Assembly: GCA_018333845.1 (NCBI GenBank) | Contig: JAGXSK010000208.1 | Location: forward strand, 1 to 5,703 | Origin: Clostridia bacterium | GTDB lineage: Bacteria > Bacillota > DSM-16504 > Desulfitibacterales > Desulfitibacteraceae | DNA length: 5,703 nt | Direction: 5' to 3' | In this document: one piece after another, positions 1 to 4,720 of the stretch | How positions within the stretch are numbered: the first letter of the stretch is position 1 | How the letters are laid out: each line of letters begins with the position of its first letter | Program-made: the position numbers and the translations under genes | The notes under the pieces: generated by a model | The model's input: the letters and a program-made list of their open reading frames with translations, nothing else | Databases searched by the model: none | What the model was told of the DNA's origin: nothing

Positions 1-43
1 CATATATGTGTATATAAGCTATATATATTTTTCAAAAAAATGC

Positions 44-102
44 GGGGCAGCGGGGCAGGCAGGCAAGAAAGTCAATAATACCAATGCTTAAACCCTGCCC
101 CC
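44..102. repeat. GGGGCAG direct repeat with matching inverted copy
   Basis: GGGGCAG occurs at 44-50 and again at 52-58, and the reverse complement CCTGCCCC lies at 94-101, so CGGGGCAGG (51-59) can pair with CCTGCCCCC (94-102) apart from the loop between them. A second weak hairpin, AGGTG/CACCT, follows at 103-121. No U-tract follows, so it is not an ordinary terminator. The two frames open at base 1 close by 78 and 91 and do not read like a gene tail. The rest of 1-210 is AT-rich and holds no gene. An operator or decayed upstream sequence is possible. Confidence 0.35.
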
Positions 103-210
103 AGGTGCGTCCCACACACCTTAAATGCCCCCAAAGAAGTCTATTACGGGAAATAAACCAGCAATATCCTAGCTAAAACAAATTTTGAAAAAGAGAAGGG
201 ATGAAATACT

Positions 211-693
211 ATGACATTCTCTGGCTACCTTAAAAAGGTAAAATACTCTGGAACTGCTGCCCAAAAAGACCCTTCACAGCCATCATTCAAAGCTGAATTA
301 GGAGAACTAACGGAGAAGGCCTCATCAGGGGAATTATTGGATCAGTTGGCTGCAGAACAGCTAACAGAGCAGGCTGAAACATCTAAGGCAGCAGAACAGG
401 AAGCACGGCTTTACACTGACCCCCGCCCTGACCTAGAAGCAGACTCAGTCCTTTGGACCAAGCTCCTGCGAAGGGCCCAGAAGATAGATCCAATGCTGGC
501 AGGTACACTACATGGCTTTAGATGCGGCGGACTAAGGATAAAAAGAGGTAGGACAGGCTATCTTCTACGCCCAGACTTTGACCCCTCAGGCAACCTGCCT
601 TCATGGAGAGACCAGGAGGAGTACGAACACGATAAGCTCATGCACCTTTTCCAGTACAGGGCAGAAATCAAAGAGCTGATGAGCAGCCTATAA
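211..693 (+). CDS. Unrecognised phage-type protein, 160 aa
   Basis: I do not recognise a named family. The N-terminal half (residues about 25-70) is rich in Glu, Ala, Gln and Lys and probably forms a helix or coiled coil. The C-terminal half (about 78-160) looks like a compact domain, with LWTKLLRRAQ, then HGFRCGGLRI, then LRPDFDPSG and a charged helical end. This C-terminal pattern resembles short uncharacterised proteins of Firmicute prophages and mobile elements, but that is a memory-level impression. A GAAGGG ribosome site at 195-200 supports the ATG at 211; the nearby ATG at 201 is out of frame. There is no signal peptide or membrane segment. It heads a same-strand run with a nuclease and a DNA-binding protein, so a role in element DNA metabolism or its control is an inference only. 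Confidence 0.8.
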   Translation: MTFSGYLKKVKYSGTAAQKDPSQPSFKAELGELTEKASSGELLDQLAAEQLTEQAETSKAAEQEARLYTDPRPDLEADSVLWTKLLRRAQKIDPMLAGTLHGFRCGGLRIKRGRTGYLLRPDFDPSGNLPSWRDQEEYEHDKLMHLFQYRAEIKELMSSL

Positions 694-698
694 ATCTC

Positions 699-718
699 AC
701 GGCACATACCCGTGCCGT
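699..718 (+). other. Intercistronic GC-rich hairpin
   Basis: A perfect 7-bp stem, ACGGCAC (699-705) with GTGCCGT (712-718), closes a 6-nt loop just after the stop of the 160-aa gene. The following bases are CAAATAATA, not a U-run, so it is unlikely to be a strong terminator. It could act as an mRNA-stabilising or processing hairpin between the first two genes, or as a dyad operator. Confidence 0.5.
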
Positions 719-782
719 CAAATAATACGTAACAGCAAGCAGGGTACAAGGAACCAGGAAGAAGAGAAAAGGAGATTAACGA

Positions 783-1136
783 ATGACCCCAAAACCACCC
801 CTAGAAAGCTCCATAGTCAACAGAATACTAAGATGGCTGAACAAGCAGTCTGGATGCTACGCAGAAAAGACCCATGGAGGCAGATGGGGTAGAGCAGGCA
901 AGCCAGACATCACAGGCTGCATTAAAGGCAGGCGCTTCGAACTAGAAGTAAAACGCCCCGGAGCTAAACCTACAAAGCTGCAGCTGGAAGCATTAAAAAA
1001 ATGGAAAGCTGCCGGTGCAATAGCAGAAGTAGTAACAAGTGTGGAAGAAACTAAAACAATCCTTAAGGGAGCTGATGAAACTGCAGGAGAAAATGGTAAC
1101 CGACAAACAGATCCTAGAGGTGATAAGAAAATATAA
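783..1136 (+). CDS. VRR-NUC domain nuclease (PD-(D/E)XK superfamily)
   Basis: The 117-aa product has the small stand-alone VRR-NUC layout common in phages. Glu8 lies in the first helix, GKPDITG has Asp42 of the PD motif, FELEVKRP has Glu55 and Lys57 of the E-x-K motif, and Gln67 sits in the following helix (KPTKLQLEALKKW). Together these are the expected metal-binding and catalytic residues. The family is predicted to cut or process DNA, often at branched structures, in phage replication or recombination; the exact substrate here cannot be read. The start is supported by AAGGAG at 769-774, 8 nt upstream. The domain is complete by about residue 95. The remaining tail (GADETAGENGNRQ...) is low in complexity and overlaps the next gene in another frame, so it may be under little constraint. 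Confidence 0.9.
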   Translation: MTPKPPLESSIVNRILRWLNKQSGCYAEKTHGGRWGRAGKPDITGCIKGRRFELEVKRPGAKPTKLQLEALKKWKAAGAIAEVVTSVEETKTILKGADETAGENGNRQTDPRGDKKI

Positions 1137-1308
1137 AGAAGAAAACCTCACAGTCAGACGCATGTGTGAGCTAATTGGCTACCAAAGCCCAGGAACTATG
1201 CAGCCAAGGATTAAAGAACTTCAGAAAAGAGGCCTTATAAAAGTTCAAAGAAGGACTACTATTCAAGTTACAGACTTAGGAAATAAACTCCTAGAGAAAA
1301 GACAGTAA
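1093..1308 (+). CDS. Small winged-helix DNA-binding protein, LexA N-terminal-like
   Basis: From the ATG at 1093 the product is 71 aa and forms one winged helix-turn-helix domain: an N-terminal helix (KQILEVIRKYKEENL), a helix-turn-helix (VRRMCELIGYQSPGTMQPRIKELQKRGLI) and a wing with final helix (VQRRTTIQVTDLGNKLLEK). The pattern matches the DNA-binding half of LexA, but there is no C-terminal protease domain, so self-cleavage is not expected. It is probably a small phage regulator. AGGAG at 1085-1089 sits close to this ATG. Two longer starts are possible, ATG 1075 (with AAGGGAG just before it) and GTG 1039, but both lengthen the overlap with the nuclease gene, which ends at 1136. The overlap implies translational coupling. 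Its operator cannot be located from the sequence. Confidence 0.8.
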   Translation: MVTDKQILEVIRKYKEENLTVRRMCELIGYQSPGTMQPRIKELQKRGLIKVQRRTTIQVTDLGNKLLEKRQ

Positions 1309-1338
1309 TTATACTAACTAAGCCAGAAAACAACAGAC

Positions 1339-1578
1339 TTAAGCATCACCACTGTTCTTATCACCATATTTTTCTTTTAGGATTTTAATCTCTTCTAAAA
1401 CCAGAACTGTACAAATAATAACAGTAAAAATTAAGGAAACCAAAAGGGCATGGGTAGCAGCATGATATGAACCTTCAACAGCACTATAGCCTAGCTTAGA
1501 AATTATAGGGGCAATTACTATTAAAGATATGAAAAATATAATTACAGTACCAAATGCAGCCCAACCGATTTGTTTCAT
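1339..1578 (-). CDS. Small two-helix membrane protein, 79 aa, unrecognised
   Basis: I recognise no family. Two hydrophobic segments are plain: about residues 6-27 (after MKQIG) and about 43-61 (HALLVSLIFTVIICTVLVLEE). They are joined by a short polar loop and followed by a charged tail ending EKYGDKNSGDA. The ATG start has a good GGAGG site (plus-strand 1588-1592) 9 nt away. It lies 35 bases downstream of the DUF6199-like gene on the same strand and is probably co-transcribed with it. It runs convergently into the winged-helix gene with only 30 bases between the stops and no clear shared terminator. Accessory membrane genes of this kind are frequent in prophages (morons) and in host genomes; which applies here is open. 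Confidence 0.72.
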   Translation of the reverse strand: MKQIGWAAFGTVIIFFISLIVIAPIISKLGYSAVEGSYHAATHALLVSLIFTVIICTVLVLEEIKILKEKYGDKNSGDA

Positions 1579-1613
1579 ATACGATTACCTCCAAAAAATT
1601 TCGACTTTGGTAC

Positions 1614-1811
1614 TTAAGCAAAAAGCTCTAAAAACAAAAAGACAAAGCCAACTAGAAAAAATATAGTTGCAGTTGTCCTGGCAATTACAAAATATGATTT
1701 TGGAGGCTCTCTATGCGCCTTCCAACCTTGAGCAATTTCCCACACATGCCGAGGATTAATCATCGAATAGCCTGCAACTATTACCCAAAGAGCTAAAAAC
1801 ACTTTAAACAT
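1614..1811 (-). CDS. Small membrane protein resembling DUF6199
   Basis: From the chosen ATG the product is 65 aa. It has an N-terminal hydrophobic helix (about residues 2-17), a short amphipathic segment NPRHVWEIAQGWKAHREPPKSYF, and a second hydrophobic helix (about 44-63) after ARTTATIFF. The pattern Pro, Trp, GWK, P-x-S-Y, then Arg before the last helix resembles DUF6199, a family of tiny Firmicute membrane proteins with no known function; this match is from memory. A GTG three codons upstream is possible, but it overlaps the GGAGG site (plus-strand 1820-1824), whereas the ATG lies 8 nt from it. An extended -10 promoter lies just upstream at 1838-1846. Confidence 0.72.
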   Translation of the reverse strand: MFKVFLALWVIVAGYSMINPRHVWEIAQGWKAHREPPKSYFVIARTTATIFFLVGFVFLFLELFA

Positions 1812-1837
1812 CAAATGCACCTCCGGATTGTAAAGAT

Positions 1838-1846
1838 ATTATAGCA
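1838..1846 (-). promoter_or_regulatory. Extended -10 promoter for the minus-strand membrane genes
   Basis: Read on the minus strand the sequence is TGCTATAAT, a consensus TATAAT with the TGn extension. It lies about 27-35 bases upstream of the ATG at 1811. No good -35 is visible 16-18 bases further up, which is tolerable for an extended -10 promoter. It should drive the DUF6199-like gene and the 79-aa gene behind it. Confidence 0.6.
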
Positions 1847-2007
1847 CATTGAAAAAGCAAATCTAATACACCTATAAATATAACTAGAACATAGTTCAGA
1901 TTGAACGGAGTTGGAACTGTCTTCAAACTGACGACAGTTGGATAAGAATATACAAAGCCAGATATGAGCAGTTTGTAGCAAATCAAATGGGTGGAATTAT
2001 TAGCGTA

Positions 2008-2205
2008 TTACTTACTCTTCCCTATTAAATCGATAAGATAATAAATTTGTGCAATCAAATATGAAAGAAGAATAACTATAACTGCTCCTACAGATAAGAT
2101 TGTGGTTTCTAAAAAGTTTCCACCATCAAAAAACCAATTAAGAGGAAAAAAGAGAATAAAACTTAAAAATAAAGTACCAAAAAATGTCTTTATATACTTA
2201 CCCAA
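2008..2205 (-). CDS. Small two-helix membrane protein, 65 aa, TTG start
   Basis: No family is recognised. The sequence begins MGKYIKTFFGTLF and has two hydrophobic segments, about residues 8-26 and 33-58, separated by an FFDGGNF turn and ending in a short basic tail (GKSK). The TTG start is supported by a GGAGG site (plus-strand 2215-2219) 9 nt upstream. It points the same way as the other two small membrane genes, but about 165 bases without a credible gene separate it from the 1838-1846 promoter. The three therefore need not be one operon. Base composition is clearly more AT-rich than in the flanking plus-strand genes, in line with a separately acquired block. Confidence 0.68.
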   Translation of the reverse strand: MGKYIKTFFGTLFLSFILFFPLNWFFDGGNFLETTILSVGAVIVILLSYLIAQIYYLIDLIGKSK

Positions 2206-2301
2206 AGAAATCAGCCTCCAAGAAATTAATAGCTACAATTATTAGTTTCTAGAGAAAAAGGTGAAATTCCTCTAAGATATTGCTTCCAATTCAGTTATAA
2301 A

Positions 2302-2378
2302 GGGATTTGGCAAACTAATCCCCACCATGACCCCAAAGCTGCACCTTGGAGATGTAGCCCCAATAGCTGGCCATCAGC
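2302..2378 (+). other. Leader with small hairpins before the RNA array
   Basis: Three short stems precede the first RNA unit: GGGATT/AATCCC (2302-2307 with 2317-2322), CCAA/TTGG (within 2333-2348) and GCTG/CAGC (2366-2369 with 2375-2378). There is no convincing -35/-10 pair close by; TATAAA at 2296-2301 has no suitably spaced -35. This may be the 5' part of a larger RNA that includes the first unit. I see no credible gene in 2206-2380. Confidence 0.35.
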
Positions 2379-2380
2379 AT

Positions 2381-2524
2381 GCGATGTTAGCCGACCCCTT
2401 AGCTGAACCAGGAAGTAAAGGGCTATCATCGCCAAGGAGACCTAGCGAAACCTTGTCAGCGACCCTAGAGTATAACAAAACAGCTGCTGACATGGTGCAG
2501 AGGATGAGCTAGACGGAGGAGACA
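2381..2524 (+). ncRNA. Structured RNA unit 1 of a four-copy family
   Basis: The 5' hairpin pairs GCGATGTTAGCC (2381-2392) with GGCTATCATCGC (2421-2432), interrupted by one U-U mismatch after six pairs. CCTAGCG follows at 2441-2447. The second helix pairs CCTTGTCAGC (2451-2460) with GCTGACATGG (2486-2495), with one mismatch. The linker TGCAGAGGATGA then leads to GCTAGACGGAGGAGACA (2508-2524). CTAGC (2442-2446) can pair with GCTAG (2508-2512), enclosing the second helix. The last 18 bases (2507-2524) are identical to those of unit 3. The same arrangement recurs in the three other units, which is what supports an RNA call. A plus-strand reading frame crossing the unit gives an unrecognisable peptide. 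Confidence 0.7.
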
Positions 2525-2734
2525 AGGACCCCGAAAGACTCCGTCAAGAAGCGAAGCATGAAATCGTCTGACCTAGACCATCTACAAACTGTTAGTGTTG
2601 TGGTGGTTGGCAGCGAAAAACAGCACACCACTTAACAGATTGTCAGGGGCTAGGGTAGAAAGTTCAGGCCGCTTCAGGAGTCGTCTAACATGCTAGAAAT
2701 ATAGAGCAAGTGGAAAAGAAATAATCCGAAGGGG
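2525..2734 (+). ncRNA. Unique structured extension after unit 1
   Basis: GACGGAG (2512-2518, in the tail of unit 1) can pair perfectly with CTCCGTC (2539-2545), so the RNA probably continues past the unit. A long imperfect hairpin follows, CTGTTAGTG (2589-2597) with CACTTAACAG (2629-2638) around a single bulge. It is flanked by CCTAG (2572-2576) and CTAGG (near 2650), which could also pair and echo the architecture of the repeated units. No credible coding frame is visible. Whether this is part of one larger RNA or a separate element is unclear. Confidence 0.45.
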
Positions 2735-2931
2735 GTGAAGCTAAAACACTACCAAAAATTCAACTTAAAGAAACTGAAGAAAAAGTATGCGGCAGCTGTA
2801 GCTATTACAGCAGTGATAATATCAGGAACCTGCACTGCACAGTCAACGGCAGAAGAAGAATGCCTGATGAAATGAGTGGATGTATGGCTTGGATGCCAAA
2901 GGAAGTGAATGGCCCTACTAACCAAGTCTGA
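2735..2931 (+). CDS. Four-cysteine mini-protein with no canonical start; possible -1 frameshift
   Basis: The frame ending at the TGA of 2929-2931 reads KVCGSCSYYSSDNIRNLHC, then TVNGRRRMPDEMSGCMAWMPKE. Its C-x2-C...C...C arrangement (codons 2788, 2797, 2836, 2881) resembles small zinc-ribbon-like phage proteins with a final C-x2-W. It is open from 2725 but has no ATG, GTG or TTG before an internal ATG at 2860. A GTG at 2735 next to an AGGGGG run opens the neighbouring frame, giving a 46-aa ORF to 2875 (MKLKHYQKFNLKKLKKKYAAAVAITAVIISG...), which itself looks like a basic-hydrophobic leader. A -1 slip at G-AAA-AAG (2779-2785) would join the GTG start to the cysteine frame. Alternatives are a start-less pseudogene or a real short leader peptide. 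Which frame is translated cannot be settled here. Confidence 0.5.
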
Positions 2932-2939
2932 AGACCTCG

Positions 2940-3101
2940 GGCAGCTGTTGGCCTAACCCAAAAGAACCTCCCAATAGTAGGGCCAACTGCTGCTAAAACA
3001 AGGCCCAGCGTCACTTTGCCGTAAAGGGGAGGCGTGCATGGCAGTAGTAGATTGCTAGAACAGCTGCACCTGGAGGCAAGGTATAAGCGAATAAGAATGA
3101 C
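2940..3101 (+). ncRNA. Structured RNA unit 2, 3' end degenerate
   Basis: The 5' hairpin pairs GGCAGC (2940-2945) with GCTGCT (2989-2994) and GTTGGCC (2947-2953) with GGCCAAC (2981-2987), with the conserved U-U mismatch (2946 and 2988) between. CCCAGCG stands at 3004-3010 in place of CCTAGCG. The second helix is CTTTGCC (3014-3020) with GGCAAGG (3075-3081). Inside it is the stretch GTAGTAGATTGCTAGAAC, nearly the same as in unit 3. TATAAGCGAATAAG follows, but GCTAG is replaced by GAATG, so the enclosing helix is lost. CCTCCC in the hairpin loop (2967-2972) could pair with GGGAGG (3027-3032) as a pseudoknot. It starts 8 bases after the stop of the cysteine mini-gene. Confidence 0.7.
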
Positions 3102-3131
3102 AAGCACAAGGACCACAGAGAATAGCAGCAG

Positions 3132-3302
3132 AGCAGATGCCGCTTGGCCAGAGGTTAAAATACCCCAATGAGATGAAGCGACTTCTGCTAAAAGGCCTAG
3201 TGTCACTTTACCGTAAGGGGAGGCGAACTCAGCTGTAGTAGATGGCTAAAACAGCATCACCTGGGGGTAAGGTGTAAGCGGATAAGCTAGACGGAGGAGA
3301 CA
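3132..3302 (+). ncRNA. Structured RNA unit 3
   Basis: The 5' hairpin pairs AGCAGA (3132-3137) with TCTGCT (3184-3189), then a U-U mismatch (3138 and 3183), then GCCGCTT (3139-3145) with AAGCGAC (3176-3182), with one C-A mismatch. CCTAGTG is at 3196-3202. The second helix is CTTTACC (3206-3212) with GGTAAGG (3266-3272); compared with unit 2, a G-C pair has become A-T on both sides. TGTAAGCGGATAA (3273-3285) leads to GCTAGACGGAGGAGACA (3286-3302). CTAGT (3197-3201) pairs with GCTAG (3286-3290), ending in a G-T wobble. An inner hairpin GCTGT/ACAGC (3232-3236 with 3250-3254) and a possible CCCC/GGGG pseudoknot (3163-3166 with 3217-3220) are also visible. Confidence 0.75.
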
Positions 3303-3342
3303 TGGCCCACAGAGACTGACACAAACAACAAGACCCAGGACA

Positions 3343-3406
3343 CTTTTTCTTTAAGGCGCTGCACCCCAAAGAATAGCAGCATAAAAGCAGCAGTCTTAAG
3401 AAAAAG
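3343..3406 (+). other. Hairpin between RNA units 3 and 4 (first of three)
   Basis: CTTTTTCTTTAAG (3343-3355) pairs with CTTAAGAAAAAG (3395-3406) with one bulged T. Inside, GCTGC (3358-3362) pairs with GCAGC (3376-3380). No U-tract follows the 3' arm, so it does not look like a plus-strand terminator. Confidence 0.55.
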
Positions 3407-3423
3407 GGTATGGCAGAGACCAG

Positions 3424-3507
3424 TAGACATAATCATGCATTATCGTTGAAGCGTGCATGCTTTCCCAAATAGCTGAAATAGCTTCTGATAATGCTCTATT
3501 ATGTCTA
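3424..3507 (+). other. Long nested three-segment hairpin
   Basis: Three helices stack in perfect nesting: TAGACATAAT (3424-3433) with ATTATGTCTA (3498-3507), GCATTATC (3437-3444) with GATAATGC (3487-3494), and GAAGC (3448-3452) with GCTTC (3481-3485). They are separated by 1-3 nt internal loops. The apical part holds AGCTGAAATAGCT, another small hairpin. The 23 paired positions without a mismatch are hard to explain as chance. No transposase or other gene lies near to explain it as a mobile-element end. Confidence 0.7.
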
Positions 3508-3518
3508 AGGCGTGAGAA

Positions 3519-3580
3519 GGATTGAGTTAATGGCTGCGAGGCCTTTTGATACAAGTGAAATAAGGCTATTAACTCAATCC
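3519..3580 (+). other. 13-bp perfect hairpin before RNA unit 4
   Basis: GGATTGAGTTAAT (3519-3531) pairs perfectly with ATTAACTCAATCC (3568-3580). GCCTT/AAGGC (3541-3545 with 3562-3566) forms the inner stem. A short TGGG-TGA-CCCA hairpin follows at 3590-3600. Together with the two preceding hairpins this makes a continuous structured stretch between units 3 and 4. No gene is supported in 3303-3689. Confidence 0.7.
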
Positions 3581-3689
3581 AGTGCCGGCTGGGTGACCCA
3601 TAAGACAAGACTGTAAAGACTAGGGAAATAATACTAGTTGCAAACCTACACTTTAGATTTAAGTTGCGGTTATAGATGTAATCCCTGCA

Positions 3690-3843
3690 GGCAGCTGTTG
3701 GTCTGACCTCAGAGCAATACATGGTTAGAAAGACCAACTGCTGCCCTTGACAGGACCTAGCGTCACGCTGCAGGCTGACCAGATAGAATAGCAATAGAAA
3801 ATGGCCTGCAGGGTGTAAGCGGATGAGCTAGACCCGGGAGACA
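3690..3843 (+). ncRNA. Structured RNA unit 4
   Basis: The 5' hairpin pairs GGCAGC (3690-3695) with GCTGCC (3740-3745) and GTTGGTCT (3697-3704) with AGACCAAC (3731-3738), with the U-U mismatch at 3696 and 3739. CCTAGCG is at 3756-3762. The second helix pairs CGCTGCAGGC (3766-3775) with GCCTGCAGGG (3804-3813) with one mismatch, and its interior is shorter than in units 2 and 3. TGTAAGCGGATGA (3814-3826) leads to GCTAGACCCGGGAGACA (3827-3843). CTAGC (3757-3761) pairs with GCTAG (3827-3831). An alternative partner for 3804-3813 exists upstream at 3683-3692 (a perfect 10 bp). The unit ends 74 bases before the amidase start, so it could sit in the lysin mRNA leader. Confidence 0.75.
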
Positions 3844-3852
3844 GAGTATTTC

Positions 3853-3889
3853 TTCTGACTCCTGAATTCTGACTTCTGTTATCTGAATT
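3853..3889. repeat. Short near-tandem TTCTGACT / CTGAATT repeats
   Basis: TTCTGACT occurs at 3853-3860 and 3867-3874, and CTGAATT at 3862-3868 and 3883-3889. This is low-complexity filler between RNA unit 4 and the amidase ribosome site, probably from slippage. I see no function in it. Confidence 0.4.
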
Positions 3890-3917
3890 TAAAAACTACA
3901 CGTAAGGAGAGAATATA

Positions 3918-4664
3918 TTGCCAAAACAAAGCATTACCATTGATCCCGGCCATGGGGGAACAGATCCGGGAGCAGTATATGAAAATTACCTGGAGAAGGA
4001 TTGGACCCTAGACATTTCATTACACATGGCAGAAGAGCTGAGGAAACATGGCCATCCAGTTTCCCTAACCAGGGTAACCGATATCAGATTAACTGCTTCC
4101 CAAAGAGCTAAGCTGGTAAGAGAAAGTGGTACAGCAGTCTGCATCAGCAATCACATTAATTCCGGAGGAGGTGAAGGCGCAGAGGTCATATACAGCCTCC
4201 ATGATGAGAGGTACCTTGCTGCACTAATACTAGAAGAACTTGCTGCAGCAGGAATGAAAAAGCGTAGAGTATATACTAGAGAGTCTACCAGACACCCTGG
4301 TAAGGATTATTACTACATCCACAGAGACACAAGGCCAATAGAAACAGTAATTATAGAATATGGCTTCATAGACAACAGCAATGACAGAGCCAAGCTCAGC
4401 AAACCCGAGTTTCGAAAAGAACTTGCAGCAGCTACTGTAAGGGGGATAACAGAATATCTAGCATTAGCGGAACCGAAACCACCTCTGTCAGCATCAGTAA
4501 TGATCATCGACCAAAGTGGTAGAAAAATAGAATTTCCAAAAGAGAAGACCCAGATTATACAAGGTAATACTTATCTAGAAGGAAGAGAACTGACAAATAT
4601 CCTTGGAGGAAAAGCACGCTGGGACGCTGACAGCAAAACAGCAACCTTTGACTTTAAAAGGTAA
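3918..4664 (+). CDS. N-acetylmuramoyl-L-alanine amidase (Amidase_3), probable phage lysin
   Basis: The 248-aa protein cleaves the bond between N-acetylmuramic acid and L-alanine in peptidoglycan. The Amidase_3 domain (about residues 5-180) shows all key residues: DPGHGG with zinc ligand His12, the EKD glutamate Glu26, SNHIN with zinc ligand His79, and the catalytic Glu147 in IIEYGFIDN. Residues about 190-248 (MIIDQSGRKIEFP...YLEGRELTNILGGKARWDADSKTATF) resemble the copper-amine-oxidase N-terminal-like domain found on clostridial wall proteins, possibly a wall-binding module. There is no signal peptide or membrane helix, which fits a lysin released by a holin; no holin is certain in the window. 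The TTG start is supported by AAGGAG (3904-3909), 8 nt upstream. A host origin cannot be excluded, but host amidases are normally exported. Confidence 0.93.
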   Translation: MPKQSITIDPGHGGTDPGAVYENYLEKDWTLDISLHMAEELRKHGHPVSLTRVTDIRLTASQRAKLVRESGTAVCISNHINSGGGEGAEVIYSLHDERYLAALILEELAAAGMKKRRVYTRESTRHPGKDYYYIHRDTRPIETVIIEYGFIDNSNDRAKLSKPEFRKELAAATVRGITEYLALAEPKPPLSASVMIIDQSGRKIEFPKEKTQIIQGNTYLEGRELTNILGGKARWDADSKTATFDFKR

Positions 4665-4720
4665 GGAACAATAAGAGGAAAGTAGAAAGCAGACAGTTGG
4701 ACAGGAAAATATTAACCTTT

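Noticed and set aside
1804..1986. Minus-strand open frame of 60 codons upstream of the DUF6199-like gene
   Set aside because: It has a TTG start without a ribosome site and contains the extended -10 promoter and GGAGG site of the next gene.
2327..2512. Plus-strand open frame of 61 codons over unit 1
   Set aside because: It has no good ribosome site and no recognisable composition, and the RNA pairings explain the sequence better.
2805..3206. Minus-strand open frame of 133 codons with hydrophobic stretches
   Set aside because: It runs antisense across RNA units 2 and 3. Its repeated peptide VTLGL comes from the repeated CCTAGYGTCAC box, it has no clear ribosome site, and it overlaps the better cysteine frame.
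3396..3794. Minus-strand open frame of 132 codons
   Set aside because: It reads through the long hairpins and unit 4, shares the VRPTA peptide with the other antisense frame because both copy the same RNA stem, and resembles no protein.
2381..3843. Type III toxin-antitoxin repeat RNA, retron or CRISPR array
   Set aside because: Units are about 145-170 nt and diverged rather than short identical repeats. There is no endoribonuclease toxin, reverse transcriptase or Cas gene in the window.
2300..3850. Group I or group II intron
   Set aside because: I could not find a domain V-like hairpin, the conserved group I core segments or an intron-encoded protein. The four-copy arrangement also argues against an intron.
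4313..4507. Minus-strand open frame inside the amidase gene
   Set aside because: It is the antisense shadow of a complete, well-supported amidase coding sequence.
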